From assembly GCA_902554195.1 (NCBI GenBank), contig CACDNT010000003.1, positions 1-50,180 of the forward strand: 50,180 nt of DNA. The letters are read 5' to 3'. Position numbers and translations under genes: made by a program. This DNA is from an uncultured Pelagibacteraceae bacterium. Lineage in GTDB: Bacteria > Pseudomonadota > Alphaproteobacteria > Pelagibacterales > Pelagibacteraceae. The notes beneath the pieces are model-generated. The model was given only the letters and a program-made list of their open reading frames with translations. It was not told where the DNA came from and searched no databases. Position 1 is the first letter of the stretch. Each line of letters starts with the position of its first letter. Positions 1 to 8,971 of the stretch are shown piece after piece.

Positions 1-896
1 TTTGAGTAAATTTTTCCATCATCGCATCAATTGAATCATCTGGTCCGTCCAATGCTGCGATACCAGCAAATTGAGCTGCAGCATTAACACATGAAACACT
101 ATTAATTAATAATTTATTAACATGTTCAACTAAATGCTCTGGCCAAAAACTCCAACCAAGTCTCCACCCAGTCATTGAATAGGCTTTGCTCCATCCCTCT
201 AATACGATTAATCTTTCCCTCAGCTCTGGATAATTAAAAAATGTTGGCATTTCTTTTCCATCAAAAATTTGTCTGCTATAAATTTCATCGCTTAATATTG
301 TTACATGTGGATGCTTTTTCAGACCATCAGCTAAAACATCTACGTCTTTTTTATCAACAAAGCTCCCTGTTGGATTATTAGGATTTATCAAAATTAACAA
401 ACGAGTTTTATCTGTTATCATAGATAATATTTTGTCTGGATCGAATTTTAAATCTTTATTTTCTGTTAAGTCATACGGGACTGAAGTTGAGCCTGTATAA
501 TTAATCATTGATTCATAAATTGGAAAAGCAGGTGTTGGGTGTATAATCTCTGCTCCGGGTTCACCAAAGCATTGAATAGCATAACTCATTGTTGGCTTAC
601 CACCTGGCATGATTAAAATTCTTTCAAAATTGATGTCAACATTGTAACGTTTTTTTATCCACCTCGTAACAGCTTGTCGACATTCAGGAATTCCATTCGA
701 CATTACATATCCATGATGTCCATCATCTAGTGCTTTTTTTGCTGCCTCAACAACATGTTTTGGAGTTTTAAAGTCTGGCTGCCCCAATCCTAAATGTATC
801 ATTGGTTTTCCCTGAGCTTCTAATTTTTTCGCTTCTGCAAGAACTGTAAATGCAGATTCAGTACCTAATCTTTCTAAACTTTTTGCTAGTTTCATA
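1..896 (-). CDS. Pyridoxal-phosphate aminotransferase (class I/II, aspartate aminotransferase-like), 3' end outside window
   Basis: Reverse translation from ATG at 896 gives MKLAKSLERLGTESAFTVLAEAKKLEAQGKPMIHLGLGQPDFKTPKHV...INPNNPTGSFV...SDEIYS...EGWSKAYSMTGWRLGW; class I aminotransferase motifs NPNNPTG and SKAYSMTGWRLG. Not in the ORF track because it is truncated. Confidence 0.9.
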
Positions 897-904
897 ATTT
901 TTAC

Positions 905-2056
905 CTATTTTCTATATATTAATTTTGAACTATTCAACTCTTTTAAATTTTTACACCCCATAAGCACCATATTTCTATTTATCTCATCGTGCATGTTTTT
1001 GAGTAAATGCTCAACCCCTTGCTGTCCTCCTGCGGCTAAAGAGAACAAAAACATTTTCCCAAAACTACAAGCTTTTGCACCCGCAGCAATTGCTTTCAAC
1101 ACGTGAGTCCCTCTTCTTACTCCTCCATCTAATATAATTTCTAACTTGTCTCCCACAGCATCAGAAATAGCCTTAACCTGATCAAAAGGAGATCTTGATC
1201 CATCTAGTTGTCGACCGCCATGGTTTGAAATCATAATTGCAGTACAACCAATATCAATTGCTTTCTTTGCATCTTCAACCGACATAACTCCTTTAAGAGC
1301 AAATGGTCCATTCCATTTTTTTGCACAATACTCAGCATCCTTCCATCCCATTAATGGATCGTACTGCTCATTAATATATTCAATTACTGATTTTGCGATA
1401 TTTGTTCCTTTATCAGTCTTTTTTTTTACGTTTGAGAGTTCGAATTTCTTTCCAGATAAATAATTTAATACCCAGCTTGGTCTCATTGCAAAGCTCATTA
1501 TACTTTGAAAAGTAAGTTTTGGTGGTGTTGTAAATCCTGTTCTATGGTCCTTTTCTCTATTGCCTGCAACCAAAGTATCTACTGTTAAACACATAGCATC
1601 AAATCCTGACCTTCTTGATCTATCTATTAGATCATCTGTTATTGATTTATCTTTATGAACATAAAGTTGAAATAATTTCGGACCACTAGAAATATTAGAT
1701 ATTTCTTCTATCGAGTTATTGCTCATAGATGACATGCTATAAAATGTTCCAAATTTTTCTGCTGCTCTTGCTGAGGCTTTATCACCATCAATATGATAGA
1801 GTCTTTGCATTGCGGCTGGAGAAAGAAAAATTGGCATATCTATTTTTCTTCCAAATAAAGTTGTTGATAAGTCAGGTTTGCCAACACTAGCAAGAACATT
1901 TGGAACTAAATCGCACTCATCAAATGAGTCTGTATTTCTTCTAAGAGTAGACTCATCGTCCGATCCTCCATCTATGTAATGAAAAATTGGTGCTGGAAGT
2001 TTTTTTTTTGCTAATTTTCTAAAATCATCAAAGTTATAGCAATTCTTTAAACTCAC
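905..2056 (-). CDS. lldD: FMN-dependent alpha-hydroxy-acid dehydrogenase (L-lactate dehydrogenase/glycolate oxidase family), copy A
   Basis: ORF with SNHGGRQLDGSRSPFD active-site motif and DGGVRRGTHVLKA FMN/phosphate region; GTG start overlaps the TAG stop of the upstream copy. Confidence 0.85.
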   Translation of the reverse strand: MSLKNCYNFDDFRKLAKKKLPAPIFHYIDGGSDDESTLRRNTDSFDECDLVPNVLASVGKPDLSTTLFGRKIDMPIFLSPAAMQRLYHIDGDKASARAAEKFGTFYSMSSMSNNSIEEISNISSGPKLFQLYVHKDKSITDDLIDRSRRSGFDAMCLTVDTLVAGNREKDHRTGFTTPPKLTFQSIMSFAMRPSWVLNYLSGKKFELSNVKKKTDKGTNIAKSVIEYINEQYDPLMGWKDAEYCAKKWNGPFALKGVMSVEDAKKAIDIGCTAIMISNHGGRQLDGSRSPFDQVKAISDAVGDKLEIILDGGVRRGTHVLKAIAAGAKACSFGKMFLFSLAAGGQQGVEHLLKNMHDEINRNMVLMGCKNLKELNSSKLIYRK

Positions 2057-3207
2057 TATTTTCTAAATCTTAAATTACTTCTGTTCAAATCACTTATCTT
2101 GGTGCACCCCATAAGTTTCATATCACGCACTAGTTCAGCTTTATATTTTTCTAAAGCTCTTTCGACACCTGCTTGACCTCCAGCTGCTAAAGCATAAAGA
2201 TATAATCTTCCCCCTGAACAAGCCTTGGCACCTAATGATAATGCTTTTAGCATATGAGTACCTCTATGAATTCCACCTTCGCAAATTACGTCTAATTTAT
2301 CACCAACTGCATCAACAATTTCTGCAAGTTGGTCAAAAGGCGATCTAGATCCATCTAACTGTCTTCCGCCATGATTTGATACCATTATACCTGTGCATCC
2401 TATATCTACTGCTCTTTTTGCATCTTCTACACTCATAACTCCTTTGAGAGCGAAATGACCTCCCCATTTAGAACAAAGATTCTCAGCGTCTTTCCAATTC
2501 ATAGATTGATCCAACATAGTTGAAAAATAATTTCCAATTGATGAGTTAACATCAGTACCTTCTTTCACAAAATCTTGTAAATGAGGTAATTCAAACTTAC
2601 CTTTTGTTAGATAATTAATTCCCCACATCGGTTTAATAGCAAAACTAAACAAACTTGCTAAAGTTAACTTTGGTGGAGAGGTAAATCCTGTTCTTAAGTC
2701 TCTCTCTCTATTTCCTCCAGTAATAGTATCGACTGTTAAAGCCATTACATCAAAATTTGCTGCTTTAGCTCTTTCCAAACAAGAGTCGTTTAAACCTCTA
2801 TCTTTATGAAAATAAAACTGAAACATTTTAGGTGTATCAATCATTGAAGAAATCTCCTCAACACTAACTGTGGCCAAAGCAGAAACACCAAACATTGTAT
2901 TAAATTTTTTTGCAGCTTTTCCAACTGCTCTTTCTCCATCGTAATGAAAAAGTCTCTGTAAAGCTGTTGGTGATAAATAAAAAGGTAAATCTAATTTTTT
3001 TCCGAATATCGTGGTGGACAAATCGACTTCTTCAACTCCTCGCAAAACATTAGGAACTAAATCCACATCATCGAATGCACTAGTATTTCTAGCATAAGTA
3101 ACTTCATCATCTGCTGCACCATCAATATAATGAAAGATTGGTGATGGTAGTTTTTTTTGAGCTAATTTTCTAAAGTCACTAAAATTATGGCAGTCTTTTA
3201 AATTCAT
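2056..3207 (-). CDS. lldD: FMN-dependent alpha-hydroxy-acid dehydrogenase, copy B (tandem paralogue)
   Basis: Same length (383 aa) and clearly homologous to 905..2056; SNHGGRQLDGSRSPFD conserved. Confidence 0.85.
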   Translation of the reverse strand: MNLKDCHNFSDFRKLAQKKLPSPIFHYIDGAADDEVTYARNTSAFDDVDLVPNVLRGVEEVDLSTTIFGKKLDLPFYLSPTALQRLFHYDGERAVGKAAKKFNTMFGVSALATVSVEEISSMIDTPKMFQFYFHKDRGLNDSCLERAKAANFDVMALTVDTITGGNRERDLRTGFTSPPKLTLASLFSFAIKPMWGINYLTKGKFELPHLQDFVKEGTDVNSSIGNYFSTMLDQSMNWKDAENLCSKWGGHFALKGVMSVEDAKRAVDIGCTGIMVSNHGGRQLDGSRSPFDQLAEIVDAVGDKLDVICEGGIHRGTHMLKALSLGAKACSGGRLYLYALAAGGQAGVERALEKYKAELVRDMKLMGCTKISDLNRSNLRFRK

Positions 3208-3215
3208 AATTTTAT

Positions 3216-3725
3216 CTAGAACTTTTTGAGGAAGTTAAACATATAACTATTTGCCCCAGGATTTTTATCCCCTAAACTAGCATTAGATACATGATTATAT
3301 GATACGGCAAAATTTGTCGTATCTGTAGTTTTATAAGAAAGCTGTAGTTCTGACTTAAATTCAAGAATATGTCCAAGATCCTTTCCATCGCCCTCATGGT
3401 AAAGTCCAGGAGTAAAGCTTGGAGTGAAGAAAAATGGGCCCATGTCCATATTCCACTCTACACCTGTGTAAATATATGCTGCAGAATTTTCAGTTATAAA
3501 ACCTCCAGTTACAGGTGAGATATTCCCTAAAAATGTATTTCTATTTAAATTTTCATTTTGGTGCTGGAAACCTAGCAATGTTGCTTTTTGTTTGTCGTCA
3601 CTAAAATCAAAGTTCCCAAGATATAGATTGAATTGATGGTTATCATCATCAATATCAGTATCTCCTATTAACTTTGAAGGTAAAGTCAAAATTAATAAAA
3701 CTAAAAAAATTCTTTTTAAACTCAT
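3216..3725 (-). CDS. Acyloxyacyl hydrolase / lipid A 3-O-deacylase (PagL)-like outer membrane protein
   Basis: Signal peptide plus C-terminal SYNHVSNASLGDKNPGANSYMFNFLKKF resembling the PagL H-x-S-N-A...P-x-x-G motif and ending in an aromatic residue. Confidence 0.65.
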   Translation of the reverse strand: MSLKRIFLVLLILTLPSKLIGDTDIDDDNHQFNLYLGNFDFSDDKQKATLLGFQHQNENLNRNTFLGNISPVTGGFITENSAAYIYTGVEWNMDMGPFFFTPSFTPGLYHEGDGKDLGHILEFKSELQLSYKTTDTTNFAVSYNHVSNASLGDKNPGANSYMFNFLKKF

Positions 3726-3740
3726 AGTATCTAATTTAGA

Positions 3741-4103
3741 TTATTTTTTATAATAAAACCTTTTAATGATTATTGCACCACCTGCTAAGAATATCAAGAT
3801 AGGCAATAACCATAAAAAATAGGTATTTCTGTTGAAAACTGGATCGTACAATATCCATTCTCCATATTTCATTTTTAAAAAATTATATATTTGTTCCTCA
3901 CTTAAACCTTCTTGGATTTTGTTTTTAATAACTATCTTTAGACTTATCGCGAATTCTGAATCTGAATCATGCACTGACTGGCCTTGACAAATTAAGCATC
4001 TTAAATTTTTTGCTATTTTATTCTCAGTTTTAATTTCATCTGCCTTTAAGAAATTAAAATTTAAAATTATAGCTACAATCAAAAATATATTTATAAATTT
4101 CAT
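3741..4103 (-). CDS. ccmH: Cytochrome c-type biogenesis protein CcmH
   Basis: LRCLICQGQS thioredox motif, C-terminal TM helix, position in ccm cluster. Confidence 0.9.
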   Translation of the reverse strand: MKFINIFLIVAIILNFNFLKADEIKTENKIAKNLRCLICQGQSVHDSDSEFAISLKIVIKNKIQEGLSEEQIYNFLKMKYGEWILYDPVFNRNTYFLWLLPILIFLAGGAIIIKRFYYKK

Positions 4104-4618
4104 CTTATTATTTTCTGAATTTCTAATAAATCATCATTGTTTATTGGTCCAATAAATCTTTTTATAATTTTATTTTGATATACCAAAAAACTTTCTGGCA
4201 CCCCATAAGCACCCCATTCAATTGATGCTGTACCATCCTTGTCTGATAAAATTATATCGTAAGGATTTCCCAAATCTTTTAAAAAACTTGAGGCATTGGT
4301 AAAGTTATCTTTATAATTAAATCCTACTAATTGTATTTTGTCGTTTTTTTTTAATTCCATTAAAAATTCATGTTCCTCCTTACAGGGGATACACCATGAT
4401 GCCCAAATGTTCATAAAATAATAATCATTATCTTGAAAAATTTTTTCTGAAATGACAATAGAATCATTCTCAAAAGATTTTAACTCGAATGATGGAACCT
4501 CTTTTTTTAAATTGGTGTCTGGAGTATAGATGTTTGAATTTTTTAAACCTTTGAAAAAAATTACAAAAGTAATTAAAAAAATTAAGATTAAAATTGATGG
4601 AATATATCTAGATTTCAT
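4100..4618 (-). CDS. ccmG: Thiol:disulfide interchange protein CcmG/DsbE
   Basis: N-terminal anchor, thioredoxin fold with NIWASWCIPCKEE. Confidence 0.9.
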   Translation of the reverse strand: MKSRYIPSILILIFLITFVIFFKGLKNSNIYTPDTNLKKEVPSFELKSFENDSIVISEKIFQDNDYYFMNIWASWCIPCKEEHEFLMELKKNDKIQLVGFNYKDNFTNASSFLKDLGNPYDIILSDKDGTASIEWGAYGVPESFLVYQNKIIKRFIGPINNDDLLEIQKIIR

Positions 4619-6485
4619 ATTTTTTTTTAAAAAAACTTAAAAAACCACCTAAACTTATTAATATTACTGAAATCCATATCCAAATCATAAAAGGTTTAAC
4701 TTGATATCTAATATTAAAATATTCCTGGTTCTGAACATAATTCATTGTCATAAATTTATCAGTGAGTAAATTAGTTTTAATGTCGGCCTCACTCGTAATT
4801 ATATTTGGTTGATTATATATTCTTAATTCAGGATTGAGGATATCTGATGACCCATCCAAATTTTGTACATTAAATTTTCCTATAATTGCTTTGAAGTTTT
4901 TTTCATCTTCTTGCTCAATATTTTCAAAGTTTATTGTTAATTTTTCAGTCTTAAATGTTTCACCAATTTTAAGATTGGTAATTACTTCGTTAGAAAAAAT
5001 ATTATTAAATAAAATACTTAAAATTAATAAACTAAAACCAAAATGAGCAATGTTCTGAGATAAATTTCTAAATCTTTTGACAAAAAATTCTCTAGAAGTA
5101 GAAAAAAATAAAAAGAAAGCAGAAGTAACCAAAATTGTATTAATCAGAAAATTTATATCAAATTGTTTAATTATTAATGCTGATAATAAAAAGGATATTA
5201 CTAAAAATATGGTCATATAAAACTTATCTTTAAAATCTGATTTAACCCAATTAAGATTTGGTCCAATTGCCATAGCTATTAAAAATGGAATTAAGAAAGG
5301 CAATATGAGTTTGTTATAAAAAGGTGGTCCGACAGATATTTTATTTGCAGTTATAACTTCTAAAAATATTGGATAAATTGTTCCTATTAAAACTACTGAT
5401 AAAAAGTACATCATAAACCAGTTATTGACTAAAATAGATGTCTCCTTGCTTAGCCAAAAAAAATTATTTTCTAATTTTTCTTTCTCTGAATGAAAAAAAA
5501 TGAAAATAAAGATAGACAAAAAAATAAGTGTAAAAAGAAAAATTAATATAAATAAACCTCTCTCTGGATCGTTAGCAAATGTATGAACTGAATTTAAAAT
5601 TCCAGATCTTACTAAAAAAGTACCACTCATACTTAAAGCAAAAGTTGCAATTGATAATATCATTGCCCATGAGGTTAATATTTTCTTCTTCTCCAAGACT
5701 AGTATACAGTGAAGTAAAGTTGTTAATGCAAACCATGGCATTAGAGATACATTTTCGACTGGATCCCAAAACCAAAAACCTCCCCAACCTAATTCGTAAT
5801 ATGCCCAAATAGATCCAAGCAAAATTCCCAGTGTAAGAAAAACCCAAGATGCTAAAACCCATTTTTTAATATGCTTTGCCCATTCTTTTGACACATATGA
5901 TGTTACCATCGCAGCTAGAGCTGACGAGAAAATTATCGAAGAACCTACATAACCTAAATATAAAATTGGTGGATGTATTGCTAAAGCAGGATCTTGTAAA
6001 ATTGGGTTCAGACCTAAACCCTCATTTGGTTTTGGAAAAATATAATTAAATGGACTTGAAGTTTTAATCAAAAAAATAAAAAAACCTATAATTATTACTT
6101 GTTGAAATAATAAAGTAAAAACTCTGTACCTTTTTGGCTGTTGATTAGATTTAAGTAAAAAAATTGAGATAAATAAAGTTAATACTAGCAACCATAACAA
6201 TAAACTACCTTCGTGATTACCCCAAGTTCCTGAAATTTTATAAAATAATGGTTTGGTCGTATGAGAATGGTTAAAAACAGTTTCATTGCTAAAATCTGAG
6301 TTAATAAAAGATATTATTAATCCAAAAAAACTTATAACTACAAAAAAAAATTGAATAATTGTAAAAGATATTATTTTTTTGTCTAAAATTTCATTATCTC
6401 TTAAATTTCTAACTGAAAAAAAAATAATAAAAACTGAAAAAAGAAGTCCAAAACTTAATGAATAAGAACCTATTAAACTTGCCAA
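4608..6485 (-). CDS. ccmF: Heme lyase subunit CcmF
   Basis: Multi-TM protein with WGGFWFWDPVENVSLMPW tryptophan-rich motif and HPPILYLGYVG. Confidence 0.95.
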   Translation of the reverse strand: MASLIGSYSLSFGLLFSVFIIFFSVRNLRDNEILDKKIISFTIIQFFFVVISFFGLIISFINSDFSNETVFNHSHTTKPLFYKISGTWGNHEGSLLLWLLVLTLFISIFLLKSNQQPKRYRVFTLLFQQVIIIGFFIFLIKTSSPFNYIFPKPNEGLGLNPILQDPALAIHPPILYLGYVGSSIIFSSALAAMVTSYVSKEWAKHIKKWVLASWVFLTLGILLGSIWAYYELGWGGFWFWDPVENVSLMPWFALTTLLHCILVLEKKKILTSWAMILSIATFALSMSGTFLVRSGILNSVHTFANDPERGLFILIFLFTLIFLSIFIFIFFHSEKEKLENNFFWLSKETSILVNNWFMMYFLSVVLIGTIYPIFLEVITANKISVGPPFYNKLILPFLIPFLIAMAIGPNLNWVKSDFKDKFYMTIFLVISFLLSALIIKQFDINFLINTILVTSAFFLFFSTSREFFVKRFRNLSQNIAHFGFSLLILSILFNNIFSNEVITNLKIGETFKTEKLTINFENIEQEDEKNFKAIIGKFNVQNLDGSSDILNPELRIYNQPNIITSEADIKTNLLTDKFMTMNYVQNQEYFNIRYQVKPFMIWIWISVILISLGGFLSFFKKKYEI

Positions 6486-6487
6486 AT

Positions 6488-6907
6488 TTATTTCTCCTCT
6501 AATGCAGCCTTAACTTCTGGTGGCATGTAATTTTCATCATGTTTAGCCAAAATTTTTGTAGCTAAAAAAAAATTTTTATCTTTTAAATATCCCTCAGCAA
6601 CAACACCCTTTTCCTCAGCAAAAAGATTCGGCACAACCCCAGAATAAACAACATTTATCTCGTTTTTAAAATCTGTTACAATAAATCTTATTTCTTTTGA
6701 AATTATAATTATAGACTCTTTTTTGACCATCCCGCCTATTCTTATTTTCTTTTCACCAATTTCACTCAAAGCTTTAATTTCTGTTGGAGACTTAAAAAAA
6801 ATAACGTTTTCCTCTAAAGACTTAACTAATAAAAAGACTGATAATGCTAAAGTTATTAATATTAATATTACAAAAAAAAATCTTAATCTAACTTTTCGCC
6901 CATACAT
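6488..6907 (-). CDS. ccmE: Cytochrome c maturation protein CcmE (heme chaperone)
   Basis: [10 protein letters not shown]... and C-terminal [13 protein letters not shown] heme-binding His motif. Confidence 0.9.
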   Translation of the reverse strand: MYGRKVRLRFFFVILILITLALSVFLLVKSLEENVIFFKSPTEIKALSEIGEKKIRIGGMVKKESIIIISKEIRFIVTDFKNEINVVYSGVVPNLFAEEKGVVAEGYLKDKNFFLATKILAKHDENYMPPEVKAALEEK

Positions 6908-6917
6908 GTTTCAAAAG

Positions 6918-7145
6918 TTAAATATTTGAAGTATTTGACAAAATTTCTTTATTTATACTTTGAGATTTTGCAAAAGCTGCTCTCTTAGAACTTAAAGATC
7001 CAAATTTTGCTATAAATTTATTTTTTTCTTTGTTATATTGAATTTTGATCACTAAAAAAAGTGTCAAAAAACTAAATAAAGTAAATGAAAACGCTGACCA
7101 AACATACAGTCCATATCCATTCATAAAAAATAAATTTTCAATCAT
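6918..7145 (-). CDS. ccmD: Small membrane protein in the CcmD position (heme exporter protein D-like)
   Basis: 75 aa, single TM helix beginning MNGYGLYVWSAFSFT, between ccmC and ccmE. Confidence 0.7.
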   Translation of the reverse strand: MIENLFFMNGYGLYVWSAFSFTLFSFLTLFLVIKIQYNKEKNKFIAKFGSLSSKRAAFAKSQSINKEILSNTSNI

Positions 7146-7849
7146 AATCTATCTAACCCTTTATTTTTAATTTTTATCAGTTCTGTATTATATTTCATTA
7201 AAAAAATCAGTAGAGAAAATAGGGCAAATGCCGCAGTCATTGTCATTAAAGGAAAGAGCATTGATATGTGAATTGAAGACTTCGAGAGTATGTTAATTGA
7301 AGCTGGTTGATGCAATGTATTCCACCAATCCACAGAATACTTAATTATCGGAACATTAATTATTCCCAAAATTGTAATAATTGATGTAACTTTAAATACC
7401 TTATCTTTGTCCTCAAAAATTCTCCATGCAACAAGATACATAATATAAAACAGTGCTAAGATTAACATTGAAGTTATTCTTGCATCCCAAGCCCACCATG
7501 TTCCCCAGGTAGGTTTACCCCAAATTGAGCCAGTCACAAGAGCTATTATATTAAATACCAACCCAGAGGGCGCCAAACTTTTTGCGATTAAAAAAAAATT
7601 TCTTATTTTAAAAATGTATCCAACTATAGATAAAAAAGTAATAGCTGAAAAAATTCCGAGTGAAATCCAAGCTGCTGGAACATGAACATACATTATTCTC
7701 ACAGAGTGACTTTGCTTATAATCCTCAGGAGATAATATTAACGCTTCTGTTAATCCTATCGAAAGAATGACAATAAACAAAAATAATACATACTTAGGAG
7801 CTTTTGAAGTTATCGAAAAAATTTTATTTGGTTCAAAATATTTAAACAT
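7142..7849 (-). CDS. ccmC: Heme exporter protein CcmC
   Basis: WGTWWAWDARITSMLIL tryptophan-rich motif, multi-TM. Confidence 0.95.
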   Translation of the reverse strand: MFKYFEPNKIFSITSKAPKYVLFLFIVILSIGLTEALILSPEDYKQSHSVRIMYVHVPAAWISLGIFSAITFLSIVGYIFKIRNFFLIAKSLAPSGLVFNIIALVTGSIWGKPTWGTWWAWDARITSMLILALFYIMYLVAWRIFEDKDKVFKVTSIITILGIINVPIIKYSVDWWNTLHQPASINILSKSSIHISMLFPLMTMTAAFALFSLLIFLMKYNTELIKIKNKGLDRL

Positions 7850-7871
7850 ATATGAGATTATATTTATTATG

Positions 7872-7942
7872 AAAAAACTGCCTGATCAAGAATGCCAGAG
7901 GGAGATAATAACGAAGGGTAAATAAGTAGCACCCTTGATCAG
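7872..7942 (-). ncRNA. Candidate structured RNA (sRNA or ccmC leader/attenuator) ending in a T-run
   Basis: Minus strand CUGAUCAAGGGUGCUA ... UGGCAUUCUUGAUCAG forms 16 consecutive base pairs (3 G-U wobbles) around a 29-nt pyrimidine-rich loop, followed by GCAG and TTTTTT. The wobbles become C-A mismatches on the plus strand, so the full stem exists only in minus-strand RNA. Confidence 0.6.
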
Positions 7943-7947
7943 AATTA

Positions 7948-7975
7948 GCCATATAAAAGCAAATTGCTGTGTCAA
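7948..7975 (-). promoter_or_regulatory. Putative sigma-70-type promoter for the structured RNA/ccm operon
   Basis: TTGACA (7975-7970), 16-nt spacer, TATGGC (7953-7948); expected start falls at the first base of the stem (about 7942). Confidence 0.45.
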
Positions 7976-8010
7976 AGGTTTGAGCTAAATGTGTTAAAAA
8001 AGTGATTTAT

Positions 8011-8331
8011 TTAATTAGATAGCTTGAAATAGCTAGATCCCTTTTTTCCAGAGAAGATTTCTTCAATTAAAGGATGTTTTATTGGTTCATCTGAATCATC
8101 AACTAAAAGGTTTTGTTCAGAAACGTATGCCTCGTATGTGATTTCATCATTTTCAGCTAACAGATGATAAAAAGGCTGATCTTTTCTTGGTCTTACATTT
8201 TTTGGTATCGATTGATACCATTCTTCTGAATTATTAAATTCAAAATCAACATCATAAATTACACCTCTAAAGTCGAAGTGTTTATGTTTCACTATATCTC
8301 CGATTGAAAATTTAGCTTTTTGAATTGCCAT
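8011..8331 (-). CDS. hspQ: Heat shock protein HspQ / hemimethylated-DNA-binding (YccV-like) domain protein
   Basis: KFSIGDIVKHKHFDFRGVIYDVDFEF...RPRKDQPFYHLLAE...YVSEQNL typical of the HspQ/YccV family. Confidence 0.9.
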   Translation of the reverse strand: MAIQKAKFSIGDIVKHKHFDFRGVIYDVDFEFNNSEEWYQSIPKNVRPRKDQPFYHLLAENDEITYEAYVSEQNLLVDDSDEPIKHPLIEEIFSGKKGSSYFKLSN

Positions 8332-8340
8332 CGTATTTAG

Positions 8341-8367
8341 TATGGGTATTTAAAAACAAAAATCAAT
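8341..8367 (-). promoter_or_regulatory. Putative sigma-32 (RpoH) heat-shock promoter of hspQ
   Basis: Minus strand ATTGAT-N15-CCCATACTA, 10 nt between CCAT and the ATG. Confidence 0.5.
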
Positions 8368-8419
8368 AAGAAAAATTAAAAGTTTTTATGAAAATATTAT
8401 TTATGTTAATATCTTACCT

Positions 8420-8971
8420 GTGAACAAATCTTTTTTAAAGTTTTTAACAGATTTTGGACCTCTAGTAATTTTTTTTTACTACTACTACGATAGTGGGAAA
8501 GACTTAAAAATTGCAATTCCCCCATTTATTATTGCGACAATAATTGCATTAGCTATTGTTTGGGTTTTAGAGAAAAAAATACCAAAGATTCCTTTATTAA
8601 GTGGAGTTTTAATCACTTTATTCGGTGGCTTAACAATCTACTTTGATAATCCAGTTTTTATTTATGTCAAACCAACAATTATAAATATTCTTTTTGCATT
8701 CGCCTTGATATTTGGAAGGTATTTCACAAATGAACCTGTTTTGAAAAAATTAATGGGAAATTCTGTCTCACTTACTGATGAAGGATGGGAGGTATTAAAT
8801 AAAAGGTGGATATATTTCTTTTTTGGTCTTGCAATACTTAATGAAATAGTTTGGCGAACTCAATCTGAGGAATTTTGGGTAAATTTTAAAGTATGGGGAC
8901 TATTACCAATCACATTTATATTTACTGCTTTTCAGATAGGTTTAATAAATAAGTATAAAACAAATGAATAA
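8420..8971 (+). CDS. yciB: Inner membrane septation protein YciB/IspA family
   Basis: GTG start; FLTDFGPLVIFFYYYY...LGGLTIYFDNPVFIYVKPTI...LNEIVWRTQSEEFWVNFKVWGLLP typical of the family. Confidence 0.9.
   Translation: MNKSFLKFLTDFGPLVIFFYYYYDSGKDLKIAIPPFIIATIIALAIVWVLEKKIPKIPLLSGVLITLFGGLTIYFDNPVFIYVKPTIINILFAFALIFGRYFTNEPVLKKLMGNSVSLTDEGWEVLNKRWIYFFFGLAILNEIVWRTQSEEFWVNFKVWGLLPITFIFTAFQIGLINKYKTNE

Noticed and set aside
7861-7960. Signal recognition particle (4.5S) RNA, 6S RNA or tRNA-like gene at the ccmC upstream hairpin
   Set aside because: No GGAAG/AGCA SRP apical motif, too short for 6S, no cloverleaf; kept as an unassigned structured RNA.
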